Notes under the pieces: generated by a model
Databases searched by the model: none
What the model saw: the letters and a program-made list of their open reading frames with translations, nothing else
Told to the model about the DNA's origin: nothing
Translations under genes and position numbers: made by a program
Shown: in pieces, positions 5,463 through 6,694 of the stretch
How positions within the stretch are numbered: the stretch's first letter is position 1
Layout: every line of letters starts with the position of its first letter
DNA from: Bacteroidota bacterium
Lineage (GTDB): Bacteria > Bacteroidota > Ignavibacteria > Ignavibacteriales > Melioribacteraceae
DNA: 6,694 nt
Direction: 5' to 3'
NCBI GenBank assembly: GCA_021814855.1
Contig: JAKAHQ010000096.1
Coordinates: forward strand, 1-6,694

Positions 5463-6208
5463 TATTTTTTTTCGGTCTGTTTAGCAACTGCATTAATAGC
5501 CGCATTAATTGCTTCCTGATCGCCAAGGTAATAATGTTTGATGGGTTTAAGATTTGCATCAAGTTCATATACTAGAGGAACGCCGGTAGGAATATTCAAC
5601 TCGGTAATATCGGCATCGGAAATGTTATCAAGATATTTAACAAGGGCGCGAAGACTGTTTCCATGAGCGGCAATTACTACACGCTTTCCGCTTTTAATAA
5701 CCGGCGCGATTGTTTCATGCCAGTAAGGTAGAAATCTGTCCACTGTTAATTTCAAGCTCTCGGTTAACGGAACATCTTTCTTATCCATATCTGCATAGCG
5801 GAGGTCCTTGCCCGGGTATCGTTCATCATTTTCTTCAAGTGCCGGCGGCGGAACGTCGTAACTTCTTCTCCAAATTTTGACCTTTTCGTTTCCGTATTTT
5901 TCCGCTGTCTCAGCTTTGTTCAGGCCCTGAAGCGCGCCGTAATGTCTTTCATTCAACCGCCATGATTTAATCACAGGAATCCAAAGCATATCCATTTCTT
6001 CAAGAGTAATGTTCAACGTTCTAATTGCTCTTTTAAGGACGGAAGTAAACGCAATATCAAAAACATATCCCTCAGCTTTTAAAGTTTTGCCTGCCTGATG
6101 AGCTTCTTCAACTCCCTTTTCGGAAAGATCAACATCGGTCCAGCCCGTGAATAAATTCAGCTTATTCCATTCGCTTTCGCCGTGTCTTAGTAAAACTACT
6201 TTGTACAT
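5462..6208 (-). CDS. gpmA: 2,3-bisphosphoglycerate-dependent phosphoglycerate mutase
   Basis: This cytoplasmic enzyme interconverts 3- and 2-phosphoglycerate in glycolysis and gluconeogenesis through a phosphohistidine. With the start at 6208 it has 248 residues, close to the usual 250. The nucleophile is H9 in [11 protein letters not shown]60 (SVLKRAIRT), E87 in [12 protein letters not shown] (proton donor), R113/R114 ([12 protein letters not shown]) and H182 in [11 protein letters not shown] complete the active site; [12 protein letters not shown] is the conserved late strand. The frame stays open to an ATG at 6271, but the 21 extra residues ([11 protein letters not shown]...) do not fit the family. 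They also contain a good promoter motif, whereas [10 protein letters not shown] at 6208 is preceded by GGTGA four bases away. The gene is followed by a membrane protein overlapping it by one base. The product ends TEKK, encoded by an A8 run just before the stop. Confidence 0.95.
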   Translation of the reverse strand: MYKVVLLRHGESEWNKLNLFTGWTDVDLSEKGVEEAHQAGKTLKAEGYVFDIAFTSVLKRAIRTLNITLEEMDMLWIPVIKSWRLNERHYGALQGLNKAETAEKYGNEKVKIWRRSYDVPPPALEENDERYPGKDLRYADMDKKDVPLTESLKLTVDRFLPYWHETIAPVIKSGKRVVIAAHGNSLRALVKYLDNISDADITELNIPTGVPLVYELDANLKPIKHYYLGDQEAINAAINAVAKQTEKK

Positions 6209-6239
6209 GTTATCACCATAATTATTAAAAATGCTTCGG

Positions 6240-6271
6240 CAAATATAGAAATTGATATGCCCCCAAATCAA
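6240..6271 (-). promoter_or_regulatory. Bacteroidota-type promoter for gpmA
   Basis: On the minus strand TTG (6269-6271), 21 nt, then TATATTTG (6240-6247) matches TTG-N17-23-TAnnTTTG exactly. Transcription would start around 6233, giving a leader of about 25 nt to the ATG at 6208. This rules against the longer gpmA reading frame starting at 6271. Confidence 0.6.
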
Positions 6272-6551
6272 TCTAACTTATTTTTATTTGGTACAAAATT
6301 AGGTTTGACATCCGTAATTTTTACACCGCCGGATATTCTCCTACCAGTTATCTCTATCTCATTTGATTCGGTTTCCATATTCTTTATAAAATGAAACTGG
6401 TATTAAATAATCTAAGTCGTTACGGATAGCGGCTTCAAAGAAAAATAAGGGCGGTTAAGATACATGTTGAAAGACTAGACAAGTGTTCGGCATTTGAGTT
6501 GACATTGTTATTTACATGACTTACTTTTCTTTCGGTACTAAATTAAAGCTT
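6272..6551. other. Intergenic stretch with remnant-like reading frames
   Basis: No intact gene is visible between gpmA and the DUF4160 gene. On the minus strand there is a start-less frame of 31 codons (6359-6454, containing RNDLDYLIPVSFYKEYGNR). It is followed by an overlapping 36-codon ATG frame (6268-6378, starting METESNEIEITGRR) that runs into the gpmA promoter. Both read more like protein than chance sequence, and together they could be the tail of a decayed gene, but I recognise no family. No tRNA or other structured RNA was seen here. Confidence 0.35.
6499..6527 (+). promoter_or_regulatory. Candidate promoter for the DUF4160 gene
   Basis: TTGACA (6499-6504), a 17-nt spacer and TACTTT (6522-6527) give a perfect -35 but a poor -10 by sigma-70 rules. 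TACTTTTC (6522-6529) also resembles the Bacteroidota TAnnTTTG element with one mismatch. It lies about 25 nt upstream of the ATG at 6552. Confidence 0.35.
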
Positions 6552-6694
6552 ATGCCGACTTTATTAATTCAAGACGGATTTAAATTTTTCTTTTATGCAA
6601 ACGAGCATTAACCAAAACATATTCATGTAATTAAAGGCGATGGTTTCGCGAAGATTAATCTAGATGATTTAAGCGTTACGAAAAATTACTTTAG
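6552..6694 (+). pseudogene. DUF4160-family gene broken by an in-frame stop (partial)
   Basis: From the ATG at 6552 the frame reads MPTLLIQDGFKFFFYANEH, then TAA at 6609-6611, then PKHIHVIKGDGFAKINL and onward in the same frame to the window edge. This matches the start of DUF4160 proteins, whose usual pattern is 'MPT(V/L)xxxxGxxFFFYxNExxEPxHIHVxKGxGxAKxxL'. The stop falls exactly where the family has the glutamate of 'EPxHIHV', so a single change from GAA to TAA explains it. There is no frameshift and no in-frame restart codon soon after the stop. The family is small, of unknown function, and often followed by a DUF2442 gene, which would lie beyond the edge. A recent nonsense mutation is the simplest reading; a sequencing error is the main alternative, and recoding is unlikely. 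The 3' end is not in the window. Confidence 0.75.

Noticed and set aside
6209..6271. Longer N-terminus for GpmA starting at 6271
   Set aside because: The 21 extra residues do not fit the family, the RHGE motif is normally within the first ten residues, and a good promoter motif occupies this stretch.
6272..6551. tRNA or riboswitch in the right-hand intergenic region
   Set aside because: No cloverleaf, TpsiC-like GTTCGAxTC or conserved riboswitch core could be found by eye on either strand.

Overview
The window looks like chromosomal DNA from a member of the Bacteroidota/Chlorobi lineage, most likely an Ignavibacteria-type organism. This is inferred from the gene families, not from a database search: a PorV/PorQ-family outer-membrane protein, signal peptides ending in 'AQ', moderate-to-low GC, weak Shine-Dalgarno sequences at several genes, and promoter-like motifs of the Bacteroidota type (TTG, about 20 nt, TAnnTTTG). 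All complete genes lie on the minus strand. Only the two edge features, a receptor C-terminus at the left and a broken DUF4160 gene at the right, are on the plus strand.

Left part (1-2459): the last 108 codons of a TonB-dependent outer-membrane receptor run off the left edge. They converge on a three-gene minus-strand operon across a compact double hairpin (330-369). The operon order of transcription is an ECF sigma factor with a TTG start (1932-2459), a cysteine-free single-pass anti-sigma factor (1450-1923), and an exported protein with two tandem TonB C-terminal domains (384-1442). The genes are 7-8 nt apart and the ribosome-binding sites overlap the preceding stop codons, so translation is probably coupled. 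This reads as an envelope-sensing module whose output, or part of whose sensing, involves TonB-like periplasmic domains.

Middle (2567-3769): a small lipoprotein of unknown function lies downstream of an AhpC-type 2-Cys peroxiredoxin. The lipoprotein start codon sits inside a 12-bp inverted repeat, with a 10-codon leader ORF in the interval. AhpC has a good ribosome-binding site and an upstream dyad.

Right part (3905-6271): a PorV/PorQ-family beta-barrel protein with its own candidate promoter and a strong downstream hairpin. Upstream of it are a four-helix membrane protein of unknown function and a 2,3-bisphosphoglycerate-dependent phosphoglycerate mutase (GpmA). The mutase stop and the membrane-protein start overlap as TAATG, immediately after an A-AAA-AAA slippery heptamer. 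The mutase start is best placed at 6208, because a good Bacteroidota-type promoter (6240-6271) lies inside the longer ORF.

The last 430 bases hold little intact coding: remnant-like minus-strand reading frames, then a plus-strand DUF4160 gene interrupted by an in-frame TAA where the family usually has a glutamate. No tRNA, rRNA, CRISPR array or insertion sequence was seen.
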